Below are positions 23,427 to 34,829 of a stretch of DNA of 64,000 bases, one piece after another (positions within the stretch are counted from its first letter, which is position 1; every line of letters begins with the position of its first letter). A model generated the notes under the pieces. It was not told where the DNA came from. It did no database searches and saw only the letters and a list, made by a program, of their open reading frames with translations. The DNA is from Agrypnia vestita (taxonomy: Eukaryota; Arthropoda; Insecta; Trichoptera; Phryganeidae), in contig JADDOH010002333.1 in NCBI GenBank assembly GCA_016648135.1, positions 1 through 64,000 of the forward strand. The letters are read 5' to 3'. The translations under genes and the position numbers were made by a program.

Positions 23427-23690
23427 AATATAATGATTTCGTTGTCTGTCCGTCCTTCTGTCTGTCTGTCCCCGTAACTTTGTGCTTTGTCCGTAATTTC
23501 GTTCGAATTTACGACTAAAAAAACGAAATAAAATGACCGAAGATAAGGCTAAAACCCCGGGCCACCAAACCCGAATCGGCCATTCAACACATGTTGCTAC
23601 AACCGCCTCTCCGTGGAGCGCCAAAAAGATGCTATAAATATACACTAGGGCTTAGCAAAGACGAAAACCAATGTTCCGTCATTTTTGATG
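23427..23690 (-). mobile_element. Dispersed repeat 'X', copy 2, most complete
   Basis: On the minus strand it reads: 'caactcatcaaaaatgacgg', 'aagccctagtgtatattta', 'gtagcaacatgtgttgaatg', 'ggcccggggttttagcc', 'tagtcgtaaattcgaacg', 'aaattacgg', 'ggggacagacagacagaagg'. The order is shared with the copies at 47 and 60 kb. The 'ggggtt..agcc' block has a weak pol III B-box look, best preserved in the 47-kb copy. Confidence 0.8.
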
Positions 23691-25120
23691 AGTTGCAGCT
23701 ACCCTATTGTATTAATTATCCCATACACACGACAATAAACCTAATAAAAATATAACTTTATATTGTTAAACCTACATGTAAAAATATATTGTATCATGCC
23801 AAAAAAATGCAACGTTCACAGATTCGTTTGTTTATGTATGTTCCATGATACATCTTTAATTAAGCTTAGTTAATTAATGGTTATCCCTTTGTAGACAAAA
23901 TCCAGAAATAGTGTTCATAGAATATACTATGTAATAAAAATATTGTACCTAAATAGTTTTTTTTAAGAATGCACCTATACAAATATCCCTCTGCAAGTTA
24001 TTAATTAATATTTAAATGAAAATCTTTGTCTGCGCAACCTTGCATATGATTTAATCCAGATTAATGTAGATGTTTAGTAAAGCGATCGAGTAACCGCCCC
24101 GCAAGCTGATTGTCTTTAGTTTAGCAAGCTTGGATTGTTTGGAAATCTTTTTAAAATTCAAGACACATCCCATTCGGAATGCAAGAGTGCCGTCGGCAAT
24201 GCAGTGTTCTGTATTACCGACGGCACAACCGCTATAATGCACACATTCTCATTGCGGCATTTAACAACAACAGCAATACAGAATAAAAATATTTTCACAA
24301 CTTATAACACACAATATATTCACAACAGATAAACATAATTATTAATTTCAAAATAATTTCCTACAAAATTAGTAAAAACTACATCCGTTATTTTTATCGA
24401 TTAAAAATAGTTGAATGTAAAGAAAGCGAAATAGTTGAATGGAAAGAAAGCGAAATGATGACGTTAAAATATATTTATACAGAAAACAACAGAGAAAATA
24501 CTTTTTTATCACTCTTCTGTAAAATGTCACTTTAGCATCATACATTGGGGTCATTAATGACCTATTGACGCTCTGTTTGTTAAAAAAATTACAAAATAAA
24601 AAAATAAAGTGGACTCGACACAATTTCTGATACAGATTTCTCCCATACGAGATTCCTTGGAGAGAACTCTCGATTTTTGTTAGTTTCATATATGTATATG
24701 TAGGTCTTTTTTTGTTAGTTTCATATATGTATATGTACGTCTCGGAGATTAGCAGTACCGTGCTTCACTAAACGCCTGTTATACATAATTCATTATAATG
24801 ACCATAGACAATTTTTCTTCTGTTAAATATATTTTTTTTATTTACAGCGTTAATTTTCTGGCAGAACATATTTATAAATTTCAAAAACAAACTTTGTATA
24901 AAGCATATTAAAATATCTCTGTTGCTACATTATAATACAAATTTTACTAATTATTTTAGAAAATAAATCTTCTCATTAGTAGGTAAAACAGAATAAATTT
25001 TTGACGGTATTTTGCATGAAATACAGAAAAATTATTTTATATAGGAGAACACTAACATTTTATTCATTCCCTCCGGTACAATATATTCATAACCACATTG
25101 ATAGAAGACGAATACGAAAC
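23691..25120. other. AT-rich DNA with small local duplications
   Basis: Includes a GC-rich hairpin GTGCCGTCGG/CCGACGGCAC at about 24187-24226. There is also a duplicated 'gaaagaaagcgaaat' block (24420-24455) and a duplicated 'gttagtttcatatatgtata' block (24679-24737). A 106-codon minus-strand frame at 24369-24689 is Phe/Leu-rich low-complexity and not convincing. Confidence 0.5.
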
Positions 25121-25349
25121 CGTTATCCTTCATGGATCAGTTACTGCAGTGGAAAAATGATTTAATCTTTTGTATGGTTTAGATTTAATCTTTTTAATAA
25201 TGGACGAAATTGCCACCACCATGGAACATAGATCGGAGGAAAGAAAGAAGATTTCCTTCCTCAATCTCCGCCGATAAAGCGCACGGTCTAGAGACTCGTA
25301 ATATATACACAACATAAACTAGCCACTTACACAGTTGAAAATTTACTTA

Positions 25350-25480
25350 CGGAATCCGTCATAGTTCTGGGATTTGCAGAGCTCCGCTTGTATGCTGCAC
25401 TTTGCTGTGGTCCCCGGCGAACTTTTCTTTTCGATCAATCTTTAACTGTCACGGCTTCGGCGAATTCAGAAAAGTATCGA
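25350..25480 (-). CDS. Possible first coding exon (M-T-D-S, then donor)
   Basis: On the minus strand a GC-richer leader of about 110 bases ends in ATGACGGATTCC immediately followed by GTAAGTAAAT, a strong donor. That would give an exon encoding only Met-Thr-Asp-Ser after a 5' untranslated region. No TATA box and no partner exon could be assigned downstream (lower coordinates), so this is a prediction from one splice-like site and base composition. Confidence 0.25.
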
Positions 25481-25599
25481 CACATATGTTTTGGAAAGGC
25501 TTAAAATATTGATCTGCGGCTACGTCGTAACCGCACGGAAAATATCAAATTCCCAACAGAGAAAAAAAAAACAGAACTCAAAATTCGACTCGTAAAATG

Positions 25600-26389
25600 G
25601 CATGGAATCTTGTAAATTTCCAATTCTGGCCAGCAATTGGAGTAGAATACTTAATTCCGACCAATGACACTTCAGGATTTTCATCGGCGGTCACCCGATC
25701 ACGAGACATCTTTCTCCACAAAAATATAAAAAAAGGTATATCCTTTAAAGACCTAAAGTTAAAAAAAAGGGATCGATCTAAGTATCTATATCAACAAAGG
25801 TATAACCTTAAAATATGTAGATTTTGAACAAATCAAATCAAAATACTATTTTGTACTTGCCTTTGCGTAAAAACCCCACATTCTGGTTATTAAATATTAT
25901 TTTAAAAAATAATGTAATGAAGACGAAAGCATCAATGAAAATTTATTATTTTCAAAAACGTATTAATCAAAATTCAATGAAAATATTTTCAATGTCTACA
26001 TCAACGCGAATGCAGTTAAATGAATTTTGGATAGTAAGTACCTACAGTGGGAAATTCTGAACAAAATACATATTAATTATAAAACAAATTTTACATTATG
26101 AATCAAGCATTATTATTTATGTGTGGTTTAATTCTCATACTCTCCCATTTAATTACAGAATTATCATACATATTGTTCCAGTTATTTTAAATTTTGTTAA
26201 TCAATTTTTTTTGCCAGTGCAGTAAAAATAATAAAACATTTTGCATAAATGTATTTATTTTATTATCTTCTAGAGTTTCCGGGACATAAAAATATTTTAT
26301 ATATGAACTTTATGTCTTAAATGGTACTTCATCAAATATTTAATACACGGTAGTGCGTGTCCATGCCACTTTATATTAATCACGGGACG
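25600..26389. other. AT-rich DNA without convincing gene
   Basis: Short Lys/Asn-rich frames only; consistent with chance in AT-rich DNA. Confidence 0.5.
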
Positions 26390-26968
26390 TGGCTTGAGAG
26401 GCAAATGAAAACACTGGAAATTGATTTAGTTTAATTTATTACCAAAGAAAGTCACTGAACACGAGTTAAACTGTAGTACCGTTCGTAATGTTACAGTCGC
26501 TAAATGTCTTCTAAATAATATTTCACACACTTATATTATAATTGTTCCTTAATTCACACAAATTAAAGCTGTCTCTATTACTTAGATCACTTCCGATAAA
26601 CTTCGTTCAATATTCGCTCATAGAAACTATTCTCCCCGGTATCCTTTACTCACTTGCACTGGTCACTTACTAATATCACGAATTACTGATCACACTGTTT
26701 CGCTTGGTAGTATCATGGAGTTGTCGCCTTATTAACGTCACAAACTGAATAGCCTGAGCCCGCGTCGCATCCTTATATAGCAAGAATTCTTTCGAAAGAT
26801 TTCTAGAGATAACGAGAAACTCATAGTAATTTTTAGATTCTTCTGACGTGTGTTTTAGTATGAAATGGAAGGTCGTAGAATTTTCTAGGGAGATAACGTG
26901 GTCACCAATGAGTGACTCCAGATTGCGTGCATAACAGTCTACGGTTCCAGTTGACTGGGCGCCATCGC
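26390..26968 (-). mobile_element. Probable LTR
   Basis: On the minus strand it begins near TGTCACGCGATGGCGCC (26974-26958). It has a TATA box (CTATATAAGG, complement 26771-26780) and an AATAAA near 26440, and ends near CCACGTCCCGTGATTA (26393-26378). This order and the ~580-bp length fit a gypsy-type LTR. The 3' border and target duplication are uncertain. A 99-codon frame lies within U3 on the same strand and has no recognised domain. Confidence 0.55.
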
Positions 26969-27017
26969 GTGACACCGTTGTTTATTTTCAGCACTCAGTA
27001 GGTACATAGTGTCGCTA

Positions 27018-27170
27018 CAATATACTTGTACATACATAATATTTTACTCCTAAAACAATATACTTGTACATACATAATATTTTACTCCTAAAACAATATA
27101 CTTGTACATACATAATATTTTACTCCTAAAACAATATACTTGTACATACATAATATTTTACTCCTAAAAC
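27018..27170. repeat. 38-bp tandem repeat, four identical copies
   Basis: 'caatatacttgtacatacat' starts at 27018, 27056, 27094 and 27132, an exact 38-bp period with essentially no differences, so the expansion is recent. Confidence 0.97.
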
Positions 27171-27930
27171 AACATAGCTAAAAACTGAAAAATCCCTGTT
27201 TTTACCTGTGAATGTTAAATAAACTTCTTGGTCAGTATTTATGATAATGTAGTGCTACATCTAGCTAGTATTATTGTATAAGATACTCGAATTATTGCTG
27301 AATTGCAATACCAAATATTTTTTAACTATCTGTAACAACAATGCTACAATTTAAATATGGCTATTAATCATACAGGTATTCTAAAAACATAAAATATGTT
27401 TACATTATTTAGCTGGTTAGGTTCAGTGATGGTAATGAATGTTGAGAAAAAAAAATTAAAAATTTGAAAACTTCAAATATGATTTACTCAAAACGTAAAA
27501 TTTTGGATTGTTGTGGTCTTGTTCTAGGGGTGCGATAAACATCGGATGGCTTAATTTTTATTCGTATAAAATTAACCAGATAACAAATAAATAAGTGATT
27601 GACAGCAAATTGTTTTCTTAAAAAAAGTATTATGGTGAAATCCATCCATCTTTTCTTTTTGTTGTCAAGAATTTTTCGGTAATTTTTTTTTACAAAATAA
27701 AATTTACCATTATAATTGTAATTTCTTTGAATACGTGAACTATGAGAGTGATAGGCGCATGCATGAATGGCCACACAGATGTCTGTACGAGCGCCAGGTT
27801 ACGTATGTCCAGAGAGTGAGTTTAAATGTCGGAGAGTTTTCATGAAGCTGTTTAAATTTCTGGAACGAAAAATGAAAAGGTACCAAGTATTTTTTGGTTG
27901 GTTTTTAATGTAAATGAAAGATGGAATCCT
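27171..27930. other. AT-rich DNA without convincing gene
   Basis: One 96-codon minus-strand frame at 27484-27774 has no recognisable feature. Confidence 0.45.
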
Positions 27931-27939
27931 TCTTTTGAA

Positions 27940-28450
27940 GTAAATACCGCAATGTATAAGATCGTGCAACTTTTATCCACGCAAGGAAGATGTTCTGCAC
28001 ACATGATATCAAACTGGGATTACGAATGCGAATAGAGAGGTTCTATGTGTTGTCGATTATTTTGTATAATGAAAGCATGAACGCTTACCAAAAAATCTAT
28101 AAGGTGACTTAAAGCATTCAAGATGAGGATCTACAGAAAATATTCAAAATATGCTCTATGGATAGTGTTACGAATGAAGGAAGAAAAATCGAGATGAGAT
28201 CTACTGAAGAATGTTCTAAATACGTTGTGTGGACAGTGTTACGAATGAAGGAACAAAAATTGAGATGAGGATCTTCAGAAGATTATTAAATATATGCTGT
28301 ATGGACAGTATTAAGAATGAAGGTGTTATGATTCAGATAAAAAAGAAAAATTAAGTTATTAGAAGCTTGAGATCTTGCACTTCATAAAACAGGGAAAGAC
28401 TGCCGTCGGGCCCTAGAAGAAGGACAACATCATAGCTGAAAATCCTGAGA
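27940..28450 (+). pseudogene. Non-LTR reverse-transcriptase remnant with internal triplication
   Basis: Plus-strand readings include RKMFCTHDIKLGLRMRIERF and, further on, IFKICSMDSVTNE. These are recognisable versions of the conserved 'L--R---CYVWSVLLYG-E-W' and 'RI-W-D-VTNEEVL' blocks of LINE reverse transcriptases. A unit of about 82 bases containing 'gatctacagaa...ggacagtgttacgaatgaagg' is tandemly repeated two and a half times (about 28130-28330), so the array grew inside the dead element. The related, unduplicated fragment is at 34830-35215. Confidence 0.7.
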
Positions 28451-29000
28451 CAGTGGTCTTACTAGTCTACTCTTAGGTTTTCAGTGTATTCAGGGTCGCA
28501 TTAAGGCAGGATTCTACTTGGGACCTCAAAAAAAGATTTTTTAACGAATTACGAATTTTTTATGAGATTATGAATAAGGATATTGATGCAGGGTTTATAT
28601 TGTGCGATATCGGGTGATAATTCAAATGTAATCTCATCACCGGAAGCCACTGTGTTACAACATGTAAATTTGTGAAAATTTAATGAAAGAATATCGCTCC
28701 ATAATTCGGCATAACAAGCTTTGTGCTTTTTTGCTTGCATCCAAAAGCGAACAATAAATATGCGAAACATGTTAAATTCATGCTCTGTTTGCAGCTAGGT
28801 ACGATGAACGTATTGTTATTGTGGACGTGATTAAGCAGAAATATGAATATACTTTAATGACAAATTTAATAATAATGAAACCATATTTTTGAAACACGAC
28901 ATGATATTTTATTTGATTACAATGCTTCTGTGAATATGAAATTACAAAGAGCAATTTTGTAATTTTTTGTTTATTAATTAAACACATTTTGTGATGTGGA
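28451..29000. other. DNA without convincing gene
   Basis: Two 69-73-codon minus-strand frames have no recognisable feature. Confidence 0.45.
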
Positions 29001-29019
29001 GATTAAAATAACAAATGTT

Positions 29020-29115
29020 CTATACGAACCTTATGTTTATGTGAAGATTCGATTCCCGACGTTTCGCCGGGGTCGTACCACAGCGTTTTCAGGAGAATGC
29101 CATGAATCAAGGACT
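29020..29115 (-). mobile_element. Penelope-like fragment with hammerhead-like motif
   Basis: On the minus strand: CTGAAAAC, an eight-pair imperfect stem (GCTGTGGT-ACG-ACCCCGGC), then GAAACGTCGGGAATC. A related end with 'gattctcgacgtttcgc' and the same 'atacgaacc-tatg' prefix is at 46093-46145. Core position G8 is lost, so it is probably inactive. Confidence 0.5.
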
Positions 29116-29990
29116 TATTATTATTTGCGCATACGCAGATTGTATGCACTTTGTGGAGGTGTGTTACTTCCTTTTACGTAAGGAGTCTTTAGTTTGCTAC
29201 TGATACAATATGAACTGACTATGTCTTCGGATTTTTCTATGTCGTATTTCAAAGGTGCTATCATAGTAATATGAATTAATATACCTACCATATATTTGAT
29301 AATTTAGATGTTATCTCTATTGAAATTTTGATGATTGTACATTTCGACAGATTCCTTTACAAATGTAGGTACATGGTGTGATTCTGTAGGTAGGATTTTT
29401 GTTTTATCCAATCTGATTCAATGACTACATGCAATCTATAATATATAAAACAAATATATACACCTTTACACAAGATGTTGCCCCCTCCAATTATCATTTG
29501 TTTTGATCCTTATATAAATACTGGATACAAAAAAAATCATTTGAGTCATAAAATTAATCATAAAAAAGTAATTAAAAATTACCTCGAAATGAAAGAGGGT
29601 TATAAAAATGATGAAAAATTGTTTTTTCTATAAGTTTTAAATTATTTTAATTTTTAATAAATTATTTTTGCGATATTTAAAAAACTTTTCGGTCCCTTAT
29701 TAATTAATTATGCAAAAATTGACGAGCGTGTCATACAAATCTTCTCTCACTGCATATAAATATGATAATCATAAGTAACTTCCTACAAAAACATTAAATT
29801 TATAATATTTGAAAAATAAAGATTAGTTGTTCCAGGGTATAATTAAATTTTAGAAATGAAATTAGAATAAATACTAACCTGACCACGCCAGACGATTTTT
29901 TTTTTGGGATTATTAATTTTCTTTCCAGAAAAAGTAAACAAACCGCATACAGTTTCTATATTGCTTTGCGTTTTCCAGATGAGATTTCCA
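29116..29990. other. AT-rich DNA without visible gene
   Basis: Nothing recognised. Confidence 0.55.
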
Positions 29991-30200
29991 GCTCCGCAGA
30001 TCCGAGGTGAATAAGATGGCGTCTTATTCGTTAGAGCAGTCTCCGGAGATGGCTTTCATAACGACGCGTGGTCGCGACAAATGCGACCATTATGTGGTGC
30101 TATCTCGCTCACGGCGACAAACATATTACGTGACAATAAAATATTTAATTATACATTCAGAAGTTAGTTGGTATAATGGTAAATATTCAAAATATTTTAT
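29985..30200 (+). CDS. Possible exon, unrecognised
   Basis: After a pyrimidine-rich 'ttgctttgcgttttccag', a frame starting ATGAATAAGATGGCG-like (30007 or 30016) runs 67 codons. The first 40 residues are mixed and protein-like (MASYSLEQSPEMAF...). It then enters AT-rich sequence and stops beside the fold-back element at 30190. It could be a host exon truncated by that insertion; no domain is recognised. Confidence 0.2.
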
Positions 30201-30251
30201 ATTAAAATAAAACACAAATTACTTTGTTTTCACCACTTTATTAGATTAAAA

Positions 30252-30294
30252 AATCTACATGTTTCGAGAACAATGTTCTCTTCTTCAGGATTAT
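30252..30294 (-). ncRNA. Type I hammerhead ribozyme-like motif, best copy
   Basis: Minus-strand order: AATC (stem I), CTGAAGA core, one A, stem II GAGAAC-ATT-GTTCTC, then GAAA, the self-complementary ACATGT (minimal stem III), A (cleavage-site position), GATT (stem I partner). All core bases of CUGANGA...GAAA are present. The extra A before stem II departs from the textbook core. A palindromic stem III suggests that cleavage would need a dimer, as reported for Penelope-associated hammerheads. Confidence 0.65.
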
Positions 30295-30560
30295 TGTGTA
30301 CTAAAGATCTTTAAAAGTTAAACCAAGCAAATGTGTTACGGTGAAGGGTCGGTGAGGGGGTAGGTGAGGGGAGGGGGAGGTTCGAGGTGTTAATTATTAT
30401 GGGTCATTTGGACAATGTGGAATTTTAAGTGGAAAAATATTCAAAATAGGATTATGCAAAAATTTCGTCTGTGTATTTTTTATATTAGACTTAATATTAA
30501 CTTTTTTCCTAATTTCGATCTTTGAATCGATTTGAATTTGAATCTAAATCGATTTACACA

Positions 30561-30606
30561 ATAATCCTGAAGCAGAGAACATTGTTCTCAAAACATGTAG
30601 ATTTTT
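30561..30606 (+). ncRNA. Hammerhead-like motif, mutated core
   Basis: Same layout as the motif at 30252-30294, but the core reads CTGAAGCA and GAAA has become AAAA. Stem II and the ACATGT palindrome are intact. Probably inactive. Confidence 0.55.
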
Positions 30607-30655
30607 TATTCTAATAAAGTGGTGAAAACAAAGTAATTTGTGTTTTATTTTAATA

Positions 30656-31580
30656 ATAATGTCACCACAAAGTTCAAGCCTTCATACAGAAGAAGAAAAA
30701 ATATTCTTCGAACAGTTAATATTTTATATGATCAAATTTTTAAGAAGACATACTGGATTTTGTCTCCAGAAGGGAATCATGATTAATAAATATATATTAT
30801 ACATATATGTTTTACAGAGACGAAGCTATTTGTATCACACTCTTCTATCTTGCCACACCCCTTTTGCTTCTACCACATTAATTTCGCATACACGTTTTTC
30901 GATTGTTGTTTTAACAGGGCCATCCTCCAATATTTGGTTTAGCTGGTCGAACCAGGTCATTAACGAACATATTTTGTTCCCGTTGCCTTTTCTTTAAAAA
31001 GAGACATTTAAAAAAATTATATATGGTGACCTGGGGAATATAGTGTGGATGGGCTCAAAAATGGGAACGGTCAATTAATCAGAGGTCATAATTTAGATAT
31101 AACAAAGAACAAGAAGCAAGAGCTTTGTACCTACGTCAACTAATTTGTAATATTTATATGCAAATCGATTCCTGATAATCTTGCAACCGAAATAATTCTA
31201 TGAATATACCAACCGTGAGTATCTAATCTATGAGTACATTCTTGCTACTTTTTTCTTTTCTTACTTACCTACAACGTTACACTGCATCTACATACATAAG
31301 ATCCAGGTAGAATCGGATTTCTTCTTCATCACACTACTTAATTGGTGACCATATAATTTACACTACTGTATATAACATGTTTTTTTTTCAGATATTATTA
31401 GAACGGTTGTAATAAACAAACACATGAATGTTTAATTAATTCATTCAGCAAAATAAAATAAAAACACGATTTAAAAAAAAAAAATTAAATCGAGATGCGA
31501 ACACGGAATACGTGTCACATCAATATTCTTACTATTTTCAAACGTAGTTAAACGTTTGTGCTATGAAAATAGGACTATCT
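30656..31580. other. DNA without convincing gene
   Basis: A 119-codon plus-strand frame at 30638-30997 starts inside the repeat arm and has no recognised domain. Confidence 0.45.
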
Positions 31581-31587
31581 TACTGGT

Positions 31588-31662
31588 TTGGAGTGAGATT
31601 GGAACCCGCGACCTTTGGATCACGTGGCAAGAACCCTATCCTCACGACCCACAAGCTACTTT
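31588..31662 (-). mobile_element. tRNA-like sequence, probably SINE head
   Basis: On the minus strand there is an A-box-like 'gggtcgtgagg' and a B-box-like GGTTCCAATCTC (complement 31595-31606) with correct spacing. The acceptor ends do not pair well, so it is not a functional tRNA gene. It lies just left of the family-1 SINE. Confidence 0.5.
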
Positions 31663-31693
31663 TATAACAACTACTCTACAGATTCATAAAAGC

Positions 31694-31880
31694 TTGGCGG
31701 CCTTCGAAGCGCAGTGGGTATGACACTGACTTCCCACACCGAGGGTTCCGGGTTCGATTCCCAGTGAGGTCACAATGTCAATCTATGTGATTTACTCAAG
31801 CCTGGGTGTTTTGTGATATGTTTCGCTTCTGTAATTGGGCCTCATGGCCTGTTAAAGCATAAATAAAAAAAATTAAATAC
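31694..31880 (+). mobile_element. tRNA-headed SINE, family 1, copy b
   Basis: Compact copy: A box 'aagcgcagtggg', B box GGTTCGATTCC at 31751-31761, then the same tail blocks as the copy at 7508-7715. This copy lacks the ~20-base insertion between the boxes and so is nearer the family consensus. Confidence 0.9.
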
Positions 31881-32540
31881 GAATGTAGATTATTCACTAA
31901 TCTGCTAAACAGCTAAACATATATGTATAGATATACGTCTGCTCTTTATCAACTAAATTGCTTTTATATCTTTATATACTATATTTAATAATAATATCGT
32001 ATGTAGGTGCATTATGTTTATTGTGTTTACTTATTTATTTTTTTATTCATAATTTTTTCTCTTCTGTTTTTTAGTATTTTTTTATTATTATTTTTACAAT
32101 TTATTTCATGTTTATATCTGTTAGTATGCTTTTTTATGTTTGACACATGATTTTAAATAACTGTTACACAGCTACAAAACTACAATGACACTCAGGAGTG
32201 GCGATTACAAAAATTAAAAGAAAAATATATATAAATGTTAATTTGGATCTTAATAAATAATAAAAAATAACTTACACGAGATTTTATTATTTTTAAACAT
32301 ACGGTGTTTTGGCCTTTGGTCCTCTTATTATGCACCCCAGATGCCATACGGAAATGTGCAGATTTGTGTCACATGCACGGTGTTCTTTCTGTAGCAAACC
32401 ATTTTTTCATTTTTATTGCATCATTTCAAAGTTCCCATCCGTTCGCTGCCTAATTTGTTGGACGAGAACCAAACAATAAATTTAGCTCAACATTTTGAAT
32501 TCACTGCTTTATTAACAAAATTTTAAAATATTTAACAAAA
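31881..32540. other. AT-rich DNA without visible gene
   Basis: Nothing recognised. Confidence 0.6.
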
Positions 32541-32544
32541 AATG

Positions 32545-33018
32545 TGTCATTGATAGTGGCACGAAATTGTAGAAAAAAAAACGACACGTAATCGAGGATT
32601 GCCCCATTTTTTAAAACCCTGGAAGTCTATCGAATGTGCGAAAATATGCAAGAATTTTCTAGAGAAAAACATTTCGTATAAAATATGCAAGCCACGCGCG
32701 CGGCTACAGTGTGCTTTGACAAGCGAGGTAAGACCATAAAAACCGAAGCAGATCCTGTGCCAGTATTGGCGACCAACGATTAAAGTAAGAGAGTACCTAC
32801 CTGCGTGCAAATATTTCGAGAGATCGAAACAGTGCGATAAGAAATTAGGTAGTTTTATGACGGACGAATATTCTAAAATACAATTATGAACAATTCCACA
32901 GACGAGTGACTCGTGACTGAAAAAAAAATTAATTAAATCTGTGACCCAGTGACTTTATTTAATAAAGAATTAATTAAGTGTTTCATTTCGTCTCTAATCT
33001 CGCCACGAATCCGTGACA
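32545..33018 (+). mobile_element. LTR, gypsy-like
   Basis: Approximate start TGTCATTGATAGTGGCACG, end CACGAATCCGTGACA at 33018. It has TATAAAAT near 32678 and AATAAA near 32961, in the correct order. Blocks 'agagtacctacctgcg' and 'cagtgcgataag' recur in the older copy at 10350-10580. An 87-codon antisense frame is incidental. No second LTR or primer site is seen; target duplication not resolved. Confidence 0.65.
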
Positions 33019-34140
33019 ATATAAAAACTACAAATTTATTTTTTTCATTTTTTTTTCAGGTAGGTACGAATGATCAATTTTTACATTCTGAAAAAGCGGG
33101 CTGTGCGAAATAAAAAATAAATAAATTATTTTAAATTGTTAAAATAAACTCAATTTTGTAAAAATGGTTTAATGTATATAATGTAAGATATGGTAATTTT
33201 TTTTTTGCAAATGAAAGTTTTTCTTATGTTGCATCGTAGAAAACAATGTTTGCAAAATTTTCAAAAAATCGGAAAAATAATTTTTGAGATATTTCATCAA
33301 GAAATCTGATAAAGGGAGAATCATTACCAAAAATTAGAAAAATCATTTTTTACTACTAGCTTAGCTTGTTATGGTTAGTTTTGTTACAGCATTGAGGCGT
33401 CGTGCTCTCCACTGAATAGGTAGCGAATCCATTTTAGATTTTTTGGATTGTGTCATTAAACGGGTCAAATGTATGTGTTTTGAAACACTACCAATGGTAC
33501 ATGAATATATTATAGTAATTACTGCTACATTCAAAAATTTAAAGGACACCATGAATTTAAAAGAGCCATTAACAGTACTCGGCTAACTTGGTGATTAATT
33601 CATGAATGAATTCAACAGCGGATTTAGTCCAAGTACACGATCAGCGAGGTTTAGCAATATTGGAAAGGATAATTTTTTTCATAAGTGACTACTCTCCAAG
33701 AACCCAAATTATTCGGATTAATTGCATTCAGGGGCGGTATGTAGGTACTTGTATAATGAAATATCCGAATATTAAATCTAACAGCAAATTAGGAAGTGTA
33801 TACAAACAAAAATACTTCATCGATTACACTTTCTGCAAGAAGCAATACTTCTAGGAGGTCTAAAAAATGTTTTTTTTTTTAATTTCAGGCGTATTCAAGG
33901 GTATACGTTAATAATTCGGATTAATGTCATCATATATATACACATAAAAAAGAACATTGCCTCACACTCTAGTCAAAAATAGATATCTCATGACCAGCGG
34001 CGACATACATTTACCGGTTCATGGGGAAGACTAATTTCAACCACAGATGGCGTTAGCGTAAGTTAAAGTGAAACATGAACTTGTTATATCATATATAAAT
34101 CTGCTTTTTTAGATATGGTGGGCAATTATGAGTGAAATTA
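33019..34140. other. DNA without convincing gene
   Basis: Several 60-80-codon frames on both strands, none with recognisable features. Confidence 0.45.
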
Positions 34141-34144
34141 ATAA

Positions 34145-34330
34145 ACGTCACATTGTATAAAGTGATTACTTAAGCCAGCCATATGATGATCGTTAGCTCA
34201 ATAAACACTCAAAGTCTTCCAAATCAACATTCCCATAGCATCGCCTCTGTAAGACTTCTGTAACTGATAACGATCCCTCTGTTGACAAAAATCCAGCGAC
34301 TATGTTCTTGAAAAGAATTAGAACATACTT
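34145..34330. repeat. Dispersed repeat shared with 46.95 kb
   Basis: The blocks 'agtgattacttaagccagcc', 'aaagtcttccaaa', 'gcctc-tctgt-agacttct' occur in the same order at 46950-47060. Identity unknown. Confidence 0.6.
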
Positions 34331-34559
34331 AAAGTTCTGTATAAGCATATTCTTTAGCGGTCCATGGGATTCGTAAGTACTCGTGAGGAGAGACACAGAA
34401 GAGCGCTATCTGTCCCTTGTCATTTCCTTTTGGGTCCAGTATCCTGGACCCTCGCTAACTTCTTGCATAATCTATCTTTTTTCAAAATTATTCGACCTTC
34501 TCCGTTTTGATATTCTCTTCGATCTCGGTCCTGTTAACAAATGTATAAGAGCTTTGCGT

Positions 34560-34640
34560 ATTTATTAAAGGACACATCTGATCCCTGTCTCTGTTAAAGG
34601 TATTTGTTAAAGGACACATCTGATCACTGTCTCATTCACT
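34560..34640. repeat. Local direct duplication
   Basis: 'tattaaaggacacatctgat' followed by 'c-ctgtctc' occurs twice within about 45 bases. Confidence 0.8.
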
Positions 34641-34829
34641 GCAGCCTACTATGCTTTCACATTCCTCAGGATATCTGGGGCGGTATATCCTTCCTAAAGA
34701 TCCTTGTTCTTGAAACTCCTTTGTTTTCCAATTGGGATATCTCTAATTTGGCTATGAATCTTGCAATACTTTATTTCCAAAGACCTGCAACCTTTCTTCT
34801 TGTGCTAATGTGAAAAACCAAACATTATA

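Larger units (their letters stand above)
30190..30655. mobile_element. Penelope-related fold-back element carrying two hammerheads
   Basis: Arms of about 110 bases (30205-30315 and 30545-30650) are inverted copies. Each holds 'aataaagtggtgaaaacaaa' (or complement) and a hammerhead-like motif. The interior has a G-rich tract ('ggtgagggggtaggtgaggg') and no coding frame. A single-arm relative in the opposite sense lies at 44685-44925. The inverted layout recalls Penelope 'pLTR' arrangements. Confidence 0.75.
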
